29,166 bases of DNA from a bacterium UBP10_UBA1149 (GCA_002311335.1 DBZX01000064.1:14198-43363); one strand, 5' to 3'. Counted from the stretch's first letter, positions 1-8,050 are shown. Notes: generated from the letters alone by a model not told the origin. Program-made: numbers and translations.

Positions 1-77
1 CCCGGCTTGGACCCGGGCCCGGCTTTTGTTAGCCTTGCCGGGCCGATACCAACGGTACCGCCTCAAAGGAGGGCTAG

Positions 78-356
78 ATGTCAGAAGAAAATGGAACAGC
101 CGAACAGGAACTACAGGAAGCCATGTGGCTCTGGATGCAGCGGCTGGTATTAGCCCTGGCCCTTCTGGGTGCAGGGTATTTTGCAGCCTGGTACCAGGCC
201 AAGGATTACACCGACATAAAGGTGGGGCTCGGAGAAGCCAACGACACTATCGTTGACCTCAAGAACGAGCGCGAGACCCTCTCTACCCGCATCGCCCGCG
301 AGTTGCGAGACAAGGAAGTCTGCCGCAAAGAACTCAGGGCTCTCAAGAGCAAGTAA
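78..356 (+). CDS. Small single-pass membrane protein with coiled coil (hypothetical)
   Basis: A 92-residue protein that I cannot assign to a named family. Residues 1-21 are polar or acidic. One hydrophobic segment follows at about 22-39 (LVLALALLGAGYFAAW). From about 45 to the end the chain is highly charged with heptad-like spacing of Leu, Ile and Val, which predicts a coiled coil. This short N-terminus, one membrane span and extracytoplasmic coiled coil is the topology of FtsB/FtsL-type proteins, but there is no sequence signature to prove that role. The start is well supported: an AAAGGAGG ribosome site lies about 6 nt before ATG. It ends facing the minus-strand gene at 381-662, with a hairpin between them. 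Its upstream neighbour is outside the window. Confidence 0.75.
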   Translation: MSEENGTAEQELQEAMWLWMQRLVLALALLGAGYFAAWYQAKDYTDIKVGLGEANDTIVDLKNERETLSTRIARELRDKEVCRKELRALKSK

Positions 357-376
357 GGGGAGGCCTCCCGCTCCCC
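357..376. terminator. Hairpin between convergent genes
   Basis: GGGGAG (357-362) pairs perfectly with CTCCCC (371-376) around an 8-nt loop. It lies directly after the TAA of the plus-strand gene and before the end of the minus-strand gene. There is no T tract on either side, so it is at best a weak or Rho-assisted bidirectional terminator. Confidence 0.35.
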
Positions 377-380
377 GCTG

Positions 381-662
381 TCAGTCCTGCAGCAGCGGCA
401 CGAAATTTCTCACGGCGCCAAGCAGGGCCTGGGCGTCCTGGCTTTCGGCACCGAGTTCGAGCGAAAGATCGAACAGACCTCGCACGCGCGCGTTGTCGCG
501 ATCACCCTCGGGCAACGACAGGGCCTGGGCGAGCTCATTGAGCATTGGCTCGAGCTCGAGCTTGCGCTCTGTGGGCATGTCATCGTCTATCGCCACGAGT
601 AGTATGCAACGGTCGATAAGCCTCGCCACCATTTCTTCGTCTGACATCACACGCTTCGTCAC
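381..662 (-). CDS. Hypothetical 93-aa acidic helical protein
   Basis: The product is small, acidic, Leu-rich and probably all-helical, with no signal peptide or membrane span. I do not recognise a family. It starts at GTG 662; an in-frame ATG at 647 is an alternative. A GGGGAG ribosome-site-like stretch lies about 12 nt before the GTG. It follows the TPR gene by 27 nt on the same strand, so the two are probably co-transcribed and may work together. The opposite strand is also open across this region (253-714) but lacks a ribosome site and has low-complexity Ser/Arg composition, so it was not chosen. Confidence 0.65.
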   Translation of the reverse strand: MTKRVMSDEEMVARLIDRCILLVAIDDDMPTERKLELEPMLNELAQALSLPEGDRDNARVRGLFDLSLELGAESQDAQALLGAVRNFVPLLQD

Positions 663-689
663 GGTTTTTTCCAGCTCCCCTGTTGCCGC

Positions 690-1046
690 TCAGTCGTCTT
701 CGCCCGACAGCTGACGCTTCCAGTCCAGCATTTTGGCCGCCGCGCCCGCGGTCTCGGCCTCCTCGATACGACCCGCCCTCTGGTAAAACATCGAGAGGTT
801 GGTCTGCGCCAGTATGTCGGTGGGGTCGAGTTCAACCAGGCGCAGCGCCACGTTGATAGCGTCATCCGTCTCACCGCGCTCCATGTACACCATGGCCTTT
901 CCCAGCAGTGCGTCACGGTAGTCGGGGTCGATCTCGAGACAAGCCTCGAAGCAGGCCATGGCCTCGTCGTAGCGGCGCTCGCCGTGCAGGTCACAGCCGT
1001 CGTAAAACAGTTGCTCGATATCCTTGTCGTCGCCCGGGCTTGCCAC
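690..1046 (-). CDS. TPR repeat protein (about 118 aa)
   Basis: The protein has three consecutive tetratricopeptide-like repeats at about residues 8-42, 43-77 and 78-111. Repeat signatures are seen in GERRYDEAMACFEACLEIDP, MERGETDDAINVALRLVELD and AGRIEEAETAGAAA. TPRs are protein-interaction scaffolds, so the partner is unknown. The open frame continues upstream to 1454, but that part overlaps the luxE-like gene on the other strand and lacks TPR character. I therefore place the start at GTG 1046, just before the repeats. No clear Shine-Dalgarno is visible there, so the start is uncertain. It has no signal peptide and is probably cytoplasmic. It is followed at 27 nt by the 93-aa hypothetical gene. 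Confidence 0.8.
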   Translation of the reverse strand: MASPGDDKDIEQLFYDGCDLHGERRYDEAMACFEACLEIDPDYRDALLGKAMVYMERGETDDAINVALRLVELDPTDILAQTNLSMFYQRAGRIEEAETAGAAAKMLDWKRQLSGEDD

Positions 1047-1169
1047 TACGCCAGTGAGAGTAGTATCTGTACGGCTAGTTGCAAGGCCCGCCAGCCGGAC
1101 CGCCCGCGGCGCCGTGATACAATCGGCTGCGAGTGGCCCGTAACAGGCCTGTTTACAGCGAAACTGCCA
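1047..1169. promoter_or_regulatory. Divergent intergenic region, TPR gene / luxE-like gene
   Basis: These 123 bp separate divergently transcribed genes and should contain both promoters. On the plus strand TACAAT (1118-1123) is a good -10-like hexamer. No convincing -35 sits 16-18 nt upstream of it. A palindromic TTGCAA is at 1079-1084. On the minus strand it could serve as a -35 with a weak TACTCT at 1062-1057. These assignments are by eye only. Confidence 0.3.
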
Positions 1170-2243
1170 GTGCAGGAAAAAATCGAAAAATTCATTTCCG
1201 CCGACATTCACGACGACAAGTGCAGCTTCGAGAAACTCGCCCTCGAGTTGTTCGGCTACCAGTACGAACGCGTGCCGCTGTACCGACAGTTCTGCGACGC
1301 GAGGCAGGCCAGTCCCTCTTCGGTAAGCGAATGGCAACAGGTGCCCGCCCTGCCCGCCGACGCGTTCAAGCAACAGCTCGTCGACCACCGTGAAGACTCC
1401 CACGTTTTTCTGAGCAGCGGAACGAGCGAGGGCCTGGACAAGCGCAGCCGTCACCAGTTGACCACGCTGTCAACCTATCGCTTGTCGGCCATGACTTTTT
1501 TCAACGAGATGGTGCTACCCGACGAACCGGGATCGATGAGCGTGCTGCTGGCCGGACCGGGCGTAGACAGCCACCCTGACTCCTCGCTGGGCAGGTTGTT
1601 TTCCTGGGTCTACGAGGAGACGGCCAACGCCGATTCGGAAGTGGTCTTCGACGGTGATGGCGAGCTCGACAGCACCGCCGCGCTCGAATGGCTCGGGCGG
1701 GCGTCTGCCGACAACAGGCCGGTGCTGCTGCTGACGGTGAGCTCGGCGCTCACCGCGCTGCTCGCCCGCATGCGCGAAAAAAAACTGTTCTGCCGCTTGC
1801 CCGGCGGCAGCCGCATAGTAGACACAGGAGGGCGAAAAGGTGCCGCCCCGACCTACTCCGCAGCAGGTATGCGCAAGGCCTGTTGGCGCTACCTGCACGT
1901 TCCGGGTTACATGTGCGTGAATGAGTATGGCATGACCGAGATGCTCTCCCAGTACTACGACGACGCGCTGGTCAGCCGCCACCGCGGACGTATAAACCAG
2001 AGAATCAAGACCGGGCCGCGATGGTGCCGCCACGTGGTGATAAGCCCCGCCACCCTCGAACCGGTGGCCGACGGCGAGGTCGGCCTGCTCAGGCATACCG
2101 ATCTTGCCAACTGGGAATCGGTGAGCGCGCTGCAGACCCTGGACCTCGCGCGCAGGGTCGGTGACAGTTTCCAGCTTGTCGGCCGCGCCAGCGACGCGCA
2201 GCTGCGCGGCTGCTCACAACTGCTGACGATGGTGGAGAGCTGA
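1170..2243 (+). CDS. luxE: LuxE-type acyl-protein synthetase / acyl-activating enzyme
   Basis: LuxE-family enzymes (long-chain-fatty-acid--protein ligase) activate a carboxylic acid as acyl-AMP with ATP and hand the acyl group to the partner reductase LuxC. The family is shown by the P-loop-like SSGTSEG (residues 82-88), VDTGGRKG (217-224) and the adenylate-forming motif NEYGMTE (251-257). The predicted length of 357 aa fits the family (about 370). The frame is open from 984, but the first useful start next to the conserved region is GTG 1170, and earlier codons overlap the divergent TPR gene. No clear ribosome site is seen, so the start is moderately sure. luxC follows after 4 nt and the aminotransferase after that. 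No luciferase gene is present. The natural acid substrate is unknown and need not be a fatty acid. Confidence 0.85.
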   Translation: MQEKIEKFISADIHDDKCSFEKLALELFGYQYERVPLYRQFCDARQASPSSVSEWQQVPALPADAFKQQLVDHREDSHVFLSSGTSEGLDKRSRHQLTTLSTYRLSAMTFFNEMVLPDEPGSMSVLLAGPGVDSHPDSSLGRLFSWVYEETANADSEVVFDGDGELDSTAALEWLGRASADNRPVLLLTVSSALTALLARMREKKLFCRLPGGSRIVDTGGRKGAAPTYSAAGMRKACWRYLHVPGYMCVNEYGMTEMLSQYYDDALVSRHRGRINQRIKTGPRWCRHVVISPATLEPVADGEVGLLRHTDLANWESVSALQTLDLARRVGDSFQLVGRASDAQLRGCSQLLTMVES

Positions 2244-2247
2244 ATCC

Positions 2248-3573
2248 ATGGAACGCAGGCTAGTGGAATCATCGCAGACCGAATCCGCAGAACTGCTGCT
2301 GCGACAGCAACTTGCCGAGGCCGAGGAGGCGCGCAAGACGGCGCTGGCCACGCTTGACAACTCTGAGATCGTGGCGGCCCTCGCCGAGGCCGCCGGCGCC
2401 TGGAGCGAGCAGGATTCCGAGCTCCGCCGTGGCGCCGCGGCTTTTCTGGCCGAGCACGGCCACATGTCGGCCACCATGCTCGAACAGGGACTGGGCTCTG
2501 TTTTCTCGGCCATCACCACCAGCTCCATGGAGAACCTTCTCAAGCGCGAATGCCCCGACGCGCCGGCGCTTGAGCACACGACCATAAACAAGGCCGGCGA
2601 GTCGGTGAGACTGCGTGGCCCGTCGCTGGTGTTTCACTCCCTGGCCGGCAACGTGCCCGGCATGGGCGTGCCGGCAATCGTGTGCGCGCTGCTGGCGCGA
2701 TCCTGCTGCCTGCTGCGCGACAGCCCGCGGCAGCCCATCATCAGCGGCGCCTTCGCCGATACCCTGGCCGCCGTACACCCCTTGCTCGGCTCCATGGTGG
2801 TGGCCACCGAGTGGGACGCGGGCGACCGACGCATGGAGTCCACTGCCATGCGCGTGGCCTCACGGGTGGAACTCTACGGCAGCGACGAAACCGTGGACCG
2901 CATGGCCTCGCGCTACGGCGGCAGGTCAATAGTAGAACACGGCAGCAGGGTATCGTTGGGGTTGGTACCGGCCGAGGCCGACACCGACCAGTGGGCGCGC
3001 GGACTCGCGCAGGACGTGGCCATGTACGAGGGCCTGGGCTGCCTGAGCATGTCGCTGCTGCTGGTCGAGGGACCCGCCGACCGCGCCGCGCGCATGGCCC
3101 ACAAGCTGGGCATAGAACTGTCGCGCCTGCAGCGCCTGTGGCCGCGTGGGCCCCAGGACCTCGATCTCGAGACCTCGAGGCGCGCCTTCATAGGACGGGC
3201 CGAACTGTCGTCGGCCGGCAACCACGACGAGCTGCTGATCAGGGGTCGTGACGACGGCTGGGTCGTACACGTTGACCCGCGCGCCAAGCTCGACCCCGGC
3301 TGCGGGCTGCGAGTTGTAAAGATAGTGCCGGTACACGACCGCGAGGCTACCCTCGAGCTGCTCGATAGCTCGAGAGTACCGATCGCCGGCGTGGCGCTAG
3401 CCATGAACTCGGACAGCCGCAACTGGAAAGAAACCGTCAACGACGTCTACTCCTGCGAGGCCACCCTGGTTTGCGCGCCCGGCCAACTGCAAACCCCGCC
3501 GCTCGGCTGGAGGCAGGACGGTCACCAACGACTTGGAGACCTGCTGGACTGGTACAGGGACGAGCAGGCGTGA
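2248..3573 (+). CDS. luxC: LuxC-type acyl-CoA/acyl-protein reductase
   Basis: LuxC reductases are aldehyde-dehydrogenase-fold enzymes. They take an acyl group onto a catalytic cysteine and reduce it with NAD(P)H to an aldehyde. The likely catalytic residue is Cys265 in YEGLGCLSMSLLLVEG. An N-terminal nucleotide-site segment GNVPGMGVPAI (134-144) is present. The C-terminal block PPLGWRQDGHQRLGDLLDWY (417-436) is characteristic of non-luminous LuxC homologues. The length of 441 aa is close to the family norm (about 480), with a helical, Glu/Ala-rich N-terminus. ATG 2248 lies 4 nt after the luxE stop, with a GGAGAG ribosome site inside the end of luxE. The end overlaps the aminotransferase start as GTGA. 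It is expected to form a complex with the LuxE-like protein in the cytoplasm. Confidence 0.88.
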   Translation: MERRLVESSQTESAELLLRQQLAEAEEARKTALATLDNSEIVAALAEAAGAWSEQDSELRRGAAAFLAEHGHMSATMLEQGLGSVFSAITTSSMENLLKRECPDAPALEHTTINKAGESVRLRGPSLVFHSLAGNVPGMGVPAIVCALLARSCCLLRDSPRQPIISGAFADTLAAVHPLLGSMVVATEWDAGDRRMESTAMRVASRVELYGSDETVDRMASRYGGRSIVEHGSRVSLGLVPAEADTDQWARGLAQDVAMYEGLGCLSMSLLLVEGPADRAARMAHKLGIELSRLQRLWPRGPQDLDLETSRRAFIGRAELSSAGNHDELLIRGRDDGWVVHVDPRAKLDPGCGLRVVKIVPVHDREATLELLDSSRVPIAGVALAMNSDSRNWKETVNDVYSCEATLVCAPGQLQTPPLGWRQDGHQRLGDLLDWYRDEQA

Positions 3574-4790
3574 CGCCCCGGGCCGTTTTTCCCGGCTTCT
3601 CGAGCAGCCTCGCTTTGACCTCTGACTCCCCGGTGGGAGTGGTGGTTGACCGCGCACGCGGCTGCTTGATCTACGACCCCGGGGGCAAGGAATACCTCGA
3701 CCTGCTGTCGGGCATGGGCGTGGCGGCCCTGGGGCACGCCCACCCGCGCGTGGCCGAAGCCATCAGCGCCCAGGCCGCGCGCCACCTGCACGTCATGGTC
3801 TACGGCGAGTACGTTATCGAATCGCAGGTGCGCCTGGCCTCGCGCCTGGCCGGCCTGCTGCCCGCCGGCCTCGACAAGGTCTATTTTACCAACTCGGGTA
3901 CCGAGGCCGTAGAAGGCGCGATAAAGATGGTGCGCAAGGCCACGGGACGAAGCGGCATGTTGGCGTTTCGCGGCGCGTTTCATGGCGACACCACCGGTGC
4001 CGTGTCGCTCGGCGGCAACCCCTTGTACCGCGACCCCTTCGTACCACTGCTGCCCCATTGTGGCCTGCTCGAGTTCAACGACACTGGCTCGCTCAAGGCC
4101 ATCAACGAATCCACTGCCGCGGTGTTCGTCGAGCCGGTGCAGTCCGAGGCCGGCGTGATACTGCCCGAGCCGGGATTCCTGGCTGAACTCGCCGCAAGCT
4201 GCCGCGCCGCCGGCGCGCTGCTGGTGTTCGACGAGGTCATCACCGGCCTGGGCCGCACGGGCTCGCTGTTCGCGCTCGAGCGCGAAGGCGTGGTACCCGA
4301 CGTGCTCCTGCTGGCCAAGGCCGTTGGCGGCGGGCTTCCGCTCGGGGCCTTCATCGCGTCCGAAGAACTGATGTCCATTCTTTCGCAGGACCCACCACTG
4401 GGCCACGTGACCACCTTTGGTGGCCACCCGCTCAGTTGTGCGGCCGGACTTGCCACGCTCGAGGTCATCATCGAAGACCAATTACCCGCGCGCGCCGCCA
4501 CGCTGGGCGACTACTTTGCCGATGCCTTGACGGCGGCCATGCAGGGCGACGGGCTGCGCGAAGTGCGACACGCCGGCCTGCTGCTGGGCCTGGAAATGGA
4601 CAGCCCCCCACTGGCCGAGGCCTTCGTTGCCGAGTGCCTGAAGGAGCGGCTGCTCACGGGCCGAACCCTGCACGACGACGGCCTCATCAGGCTCGCGCCG
4701 CCACTGATCATAAGCGAAGCCGAGCTCGATGACGCGGTGCTGCGCATGCAGCGCGCGTTGTCGCGCGCCCGTTCGCAGCCCGACGCCTGA
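3570..4790 (+). CDS. Class III PLP-dependent aminotransferase
   Basis: A fold-type I, class III (ornithine/4-aminobutyrate/BioA-like) aminotransferase of 406 aa. PLP-site elements are NSGTEA (108-113), FHGD with a PLP-stacking aromatic (137-140), DEVITG with the pyridine-N Asp (221-226), and the Schiff-base Lys250 in LLLAKAVGGGLPLGAF. The start is set at GTG 3570, which overlaps the luxC TGA as GTGA and implies translational coupling. The frame is open further upstream, but that part overlaps luxC. Class III enzymes often act on terminal aldehydes and amines. Behind an acid-activating enzyme and an aldehyde-forming reductase, the simplest reading is conversion of the LuxC aldehyde to a primary amine. 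The exact substrate cannot be told from sequence, and an argD/gabT-like housekeeping role is the alternative. Confidence 0.88.
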   Translation: MTPRAVFPGFSSSLALTSDSPVGVVVDRARGCLIYDPGGKEYLDLLSGMGVAALGHAHPRVAEAISAQAARHLHVMVYGEYVIESQVRLASRLAGLLPAGLDKVYFTNSGTEAVEGAIKMVRKATGRSGMLAFRGAFHGDTTGAVSLGGNPLYRDPFVPLLPHCGLLEFNDTGSLKAINESTAAVFVEPVQSEAGVILPEPGFLAELAASCRAAGALLVFDEVITGLGRTGSLFALEREGVVPDVLLLAKAVGGGLPLGAFIASEELMSILSQDPPLGHVTTFGGHPLSCAAGLATLEVIIEDQLPARAATLGDYFADALTAAMQGDGLREVRHAGLLLGLEMDSPPLAEAFVAECLKERLLTGRTLHDDGLIRLAPPLIISEAELDDAVLRMQRALSRARSQPDA

Positions 4791-4825
4791 CGACAGGATC
4801 CACCCAGCCGCGGCCGGGGGCGTCG

Positions 4826-5930
4826 CTAGGAGCTCGCCTGCTCCATGAGGAAGGCGTGTATGAAACCGTCGATGTCGCCGTCGAGCACGGCGGCCGTGTT
4901 GCCGACCTCGACCCCGGTGCGGGTGTCTTTCACCATCTGGTAAGGCGCCAGCACGTAAGAGCGAATCTGGTTGCCGAAGGCCACGTCCTTCTTGATGGTG
5001 CCCACGTCGCTCAGACGCTCGGCCTGCAGCGCTTTCTCGTGCTCGTACAGGCGCGCGCGAAGAATCTTCATGGCCGTGGCGCGGTTCTTGTGTTGCGAGC
5101 GTTCGTTCTGACACTGCACCACGATCTTGGTCGGAAGGTGGGTGAGCCTTACGGCCGAGTCGGTCTTGTTGATGTGCTGGCCACCGGCGCCGCTGGCGCG
5201 GTAGGTGTCGACCCTAAGGTCTTCGTCGCGGATATCGATCTCTATGTCGTCGTCGAGTTCCGGGAAGACGTGTATCGAGGCAAACGAGGTGTGGCGCCGA
5301 GCGTTGTTGTCGAAGGGTGATATGCGCACCAGGCGGTGCACGCCCCCCTCGGCGCTCATGTAACCGTAAGCGTATTCGCCCTCGATGGTAATGGTGGCGG
5401 TCTTCAGTCCCGCACCCTCCCCCGGCGTGTACTCCATGATGGTGGCCGTGAAACCACGACGCTCCGCCCACCTCAGGTACATGCGTAACAGCATGTCACC
5501 CCAGTCCTGCGACTCGGTTCCGCCGGCACCGGGATGGATGGAAATTATGGCGTTGTTGATGTCGTACTCGCCCGACAACATGCGCTGTATTTCCATCTCG
5601 TCGACCCGCGCTTCGAGCGGGTCGAGTTGGCCGAGCAGCTCCGACAGCGCATCGTCGTCGCCTTCGCTGGCCATCTCTGAGTAAACGTCGAGATCGGCCA
5701 CCTGGGCTTCGAGATCTTCGAAGGATTTGATTTTCGAATCCACCGCAGAGCGCTCGCGGAGAATCGTGCCGGCGCGCTCGCGATCGTCCCACAGCGAGGA
5801 GTCCTGGCTCTGCTCGTCGAGCTCTGCGAACCGGGCTTTCAGCGCGGGGAGGTCAAAGGTACCTCCCGAGGGCCGAGCTTCGCTCGCGTATGGAATTAAC
5901 CCTTTGGAGTATTTCAGCGTCCAGGCCCAT
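4826..5930 (-). CDS. prfB: Peptide chain release factor 2 (programmed +1 frameshift)
   Basis: RF2 recognises UGA and UAA stop codons and triggers peptidyl-tRNA hydrolysis. The gene is read in two frames. Codons 1-25 run from ATG 5930 to CTT 5858-5856, followed by an in-frame TGA (5855-5853). Translation resumes in the +1 frame at GAC 5854. The joined product is 367 aa, as expected (E. coli 365). It has the stop-codon-recognition tripeptide SPF at 204-206 and the catalytic GGQ at 249-251, both within one residue of the E. coli positions. The second frame is also open upstream to 6088, but that extension is Trp/Arg/Cys-rich, overlaps lnt, and is not RF2-like. prfB begins 6 nt after the lnt stop, so the two are co-transcribed. 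Confidence 0.96.
5852..5867 (-). promoter_or_regulatory. prfB +1 ribosomal frameshift signal
   Basis: Read on the minus strand the site is GGGAGG, TAC, CTT, TGA, C. The internal Shine-Dalgarno-like GGGAGG (5867-5862) sits three bases before the slippery CTT, followed by TGA and C. This is the same architecture and spacing as E. coli prfB (AGGGGG TAT CTT TGA C). When RF2 is scarce, slow termination at UGA lets the ribosome slip +1 and make more RF2, which is autoregulation. Confidence 0.95.
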
Positions 5931-5936
5931 GGCCAG

Positions 5937-7529
5937 CTACAATTCCACGCCCGACCTTCGCAGGCAACAGTAGCCGAACAGGGCCGCCAACCAGGCCGCG
6001 CAAAGGTAGACAAAAAGATCGCCCACGCGCGAGTACGGAGAGCGGTAGTCACCCAGCTGCACGCGATGATTGACCACCGCCTGCTCAAACAGCCGAGTGG
6101 GCGAGTGTATGCGACCGCTTATGTCGATCGCTGCCGACACGCCGGTATTGGTGGCGCGCACGACCGGCACGCGGTTTTCCACCGCGCGCAGCGCCACCAT
6201 GCGCAGGTGCTGCCAGGGCGCCGAACTGCGCCCGTACCAGGCGTCGTTGCTGAGATTGACCAGGAGCTCGGCACCGTCGTTTACGAAGCGCCTTACCAGG
6301 GCCGGAAAGATCCCCTCGTAACAGATCAGTGCGGCCACGCGCACCGGCTTGCCCTCGGCCAACGGCTTTTCGCTGCCGGCTTGGCCGGCGGGTAGTTGCC
6401 TGGGCGGACCCTGGAAGATCACGTAGCTGTCGCCGCGACCAAAGCTGCCCACTGCTTGCACGATCTTGTCCACCACCGCGTCCAGGCCCCAGGGCACGTA
6501 CTCGCCGAAGGGTACCAGCTGCATCTTGTCGTAGGGCCCCTGCAAGCCACCGCCAGGCTCCAGCATCCACGCGCGGTTCCAGGCCCTGAGCGGCCCGCCG
6601 TCGCGCGACTCGTAACCCGGCGCACCCGTGAGCAGCCAGGTGCCGGTGGAGCCGGTGAACTCATGCAGGGCCGCGGCGCGCGAATCAACACGAATGAAAA
6701 ACGGCAGCGCCGACTCGGGCCAGGCCAGCAGGCGGGCACCATCACCCGCCGAGCGCCGACTGAGATCGAGATAGCGCTCAAGGATGCGGTCCTGCCAGTC
6801 GTCGTCCCACTTGTGGCCCTGGGCGACATTGCCCTGCACAAGGCCCACCTCGAGTTCGCCTTCGACATCGAGCCTGGACAGCGAATCGAGACGCCAGGCG
6901 CCGTAGCCCGCGTTGACCAGGAACAGCAACACCACCGCCACCAACCAGGCACGCGCGCGCCGGGGCCCCTCGGCCAGGGCCTCGGCCAGCACCGATGCCG
7001 TGAACACCAGCAACCCCGACACCAGCCACACCCCACCGAGATCGGCCGACTGCACCAGCGGCAGCACCGGCTGCTGGGTGTAGCCGAGCACGGCCCAGGG
7101 AAACGCGGCCGGAAAAAACGTACGGCTCCACTCCAGCACCACCCACAACGGTGCGGCCAGGGCCGGTCGCACGAGAGCGCGGCCCGCCAGCGCCCGCGAC
7201 CCCGCCAGGGCCTCGAGCCCGGCAGCAAACGCGGCCATGAAACACGCACAACCGCCGGCCATGGCAAAGACAACCAGGGCGCCCGACAGCTGCCCCAGCC
7301 GGGTGTAATTGCTCACCGTGGGCGACAGCCAATAGAGCGCGGGCACGAAGAAACACAGCCCGGCGAGCCAGCCGAGGCGGGCCGCGGCAGCCGGTCGCAG
7401 GCCCCTCACGGCCAGCATCAAGGGAGCAAAGGCCAGCCAGGCCAGCGGCCACAGGTCCAGCGAGGGAAACGACGCGGCCAGCGCCAGTCCGGTAACCAGG
7501 GCCAGTACGCGTCGCCTGAAAATGCTCAC
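5937..7529 (-). CDS. lnt: Apolipoprotein N-acyltransferase
   Basis: Lnt adds the third acyl chain to the N-terminal cysteine of lipoproteins in the inner membrane, a step needed for Lol-dependent export to the outer membrane. The 530-aa protein has about seven N-terminal hydrophobic segments (residues 5-205), a nitrilase-like periplasmic domain (about 225-485) and a last membrane span (about 503-520). The catalytic triad is visible as Glu272 (AWPESALPFF), Lys335 (GPYDKMQLVPFGEYVP) and Cys403 (ALICYEGIFPAL). ATG 7529 overlaps the ybeY stop as ATGA. In E. coli the order is phoH(ybeZ)-ybeY-corC(ybeX)-lnt; here corC is absent and prfB follows instead. Confidence 0.95.
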   Translation of the reverse strand: MSIFRRRVLALVTGLALAASFPSLDLWPLAWLAFAPLMLAVRGLRPAAAARLGWLAGLCFFVPALYWLSPTVSNYTRLGQLSGALVVFAMAGGCACFMAAFAAGLEALAGSRALAGRALVRPALAAPLWVVLEWSRTFFPAAFPWAVLGYTQQPVLPLVQSADLGGVWLVSGLLVFTASVLAEALAEGPRRARAWLVAVVLLFLVNAGYGAWRLDSLSRLDVEGELEVGLVQGNVAQGHKWDDDWQDRILERYLDLSRRSAGDGARLLAWPESALPFFIRVDSRAAALHEFTGSTGTWLLTGAPGYESRDGGPLRAWNRAWMLEPGGGLQGPYDKMQLVPFGEYVPWGLDAVVDKIVQAVGSFGRGDSYVIFQGPPRQLPAGQAGSEKPLAEGKPVRVAALICYEGIFPALVRRFVNDGAELLVNLSNDAWYGRSSAPWQHLRMVALRAVENRVPVVRATNTGVSAAIDISGRIHSPTRLFEQAVVNHRVQLGDYRSPYSRVGDLFVYLCAAWLAALFGYCCLRRSGVEL

Positions 7530-8050
7530 CGGCTGTCACCCGCGCAGGGGCAACCGCCGCTGCGCAGCAGGGCGGCCAGGCGTCGTTCTTCGGTGAGCAT
7601 GCGCTCGGCCTCGGCCGCTGCGCCTTCGTGGTCGTAGCCGAGCAAGTGCAAAAGGCCGTGCAGCAACAAGCGGGTGACTTCTTCGGTCGCCGTCCAGCCG
7701 CCCTCTTCGGCCTGCCTGAGGGCGGTGTCGAGCGAAATCACCACGTCGCCCAGCGGTCGCTCGGCACCGGCGGCCGCAGCAGGCGGCGCAGCTACCGTGT
7801 CATCCTGAGAGTCGTCTTCCCGGGTGCCTTCTTCCTGGGCGAAAGAGAGCACGTCGGTGCTTCGGTCCAGGTCGCGCCAGCGACTGTTGAGCTCGCGCAT
7901 GTGCCGGTCGTCGACCAACGACACCGACAACACGCCATCGGCTGGAGCCTGGTCGGTGGCCTGCAGTTCTTCGAGCAGGATGGCCGCCGCACGCTCCAGC
8001 GAAGCCGCCAGGCCCGAGTCGGCCGCGCCGGCATCGAGCTCAAGCGTCAT
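7526..8050 (-). CDS. ybeY: Endoribonuclease YbeY (rRNA maturation)
   Basis: YbeY is a zinc-dependent endoribonuclease acting in 16S rRNA 3'-end maturation and ribosome quality control. The metal-binding H-x3-H-x5-H motif is complete: His131, His135 and His141 in LLHGLLHLLGYDH. The conserved block RELNSRWRDLDRSTDVLSF (52-70) is also present. At about residues 72-98 the protein carries an extra acidic then Ala/Pro-rich stretch (EEGTREDDSQDD, then APPAAAAG) before GDVVIS, where most homologues have a short loop. The total length of 174 aa is therefore slightly long. ATG 8050 lies inside the 3' end of phoH (11-nt overlap), and the stop overlaps lnt, so translation is tightly coupled through the operon. 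Confidence 0.93.
   Translation of the reverse strand: MTLELDAGAADSGLAASLERAAAILLEELQATDQAPADGVLSVSLVDDRHMRELNSRWRDLDRSTDVLSFAQEEGTREDDSQDDTVAAPPAAAAGAERPLGDVVISLDTALRQAEEGGWTATEEVTRLLLHGLLHLLGYDHEGAAAEAERMLTEERRLAALLRSGGCPCAGDSR

Noticed and set aside
1..30. GC-rich inverted repeats followed by CTTTTG at the window start
   Set aside because: Could be the tail of a terminator for a gene outside the window, but the palindrome CCGGGCCCGG has no loop and the context is cut off.
984..1169. Upstream extension of the luxE-like gene
   Set aside because: Overlaps the divergent TPR gene, is Arg/Cys-rich and falls outside LuxE length; GTG 1170 fits better.
3522..4481. Minus-strand open frame antisense to the aminotransferase
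   Set aside because: Gly/Gln/Arg/His-rich composition and no motif; the plus-strand gene has all PLP-site residues.
4791..4825. Search for a terminator between the aminotransferase and prfB
   Set aside because: Only short GC palindromes (CCGCGG, CGGCCG) without a stable stem-loop or T tract.
6396..7637. Long plus-strand open frame (413 codons) antisense to lnt
   Set aside because: Gln/Arg/His/Pro-rich low-complexity translation with no family resemblance; it mirrors the codon bias of lnt, whose catalytic triad is intact.
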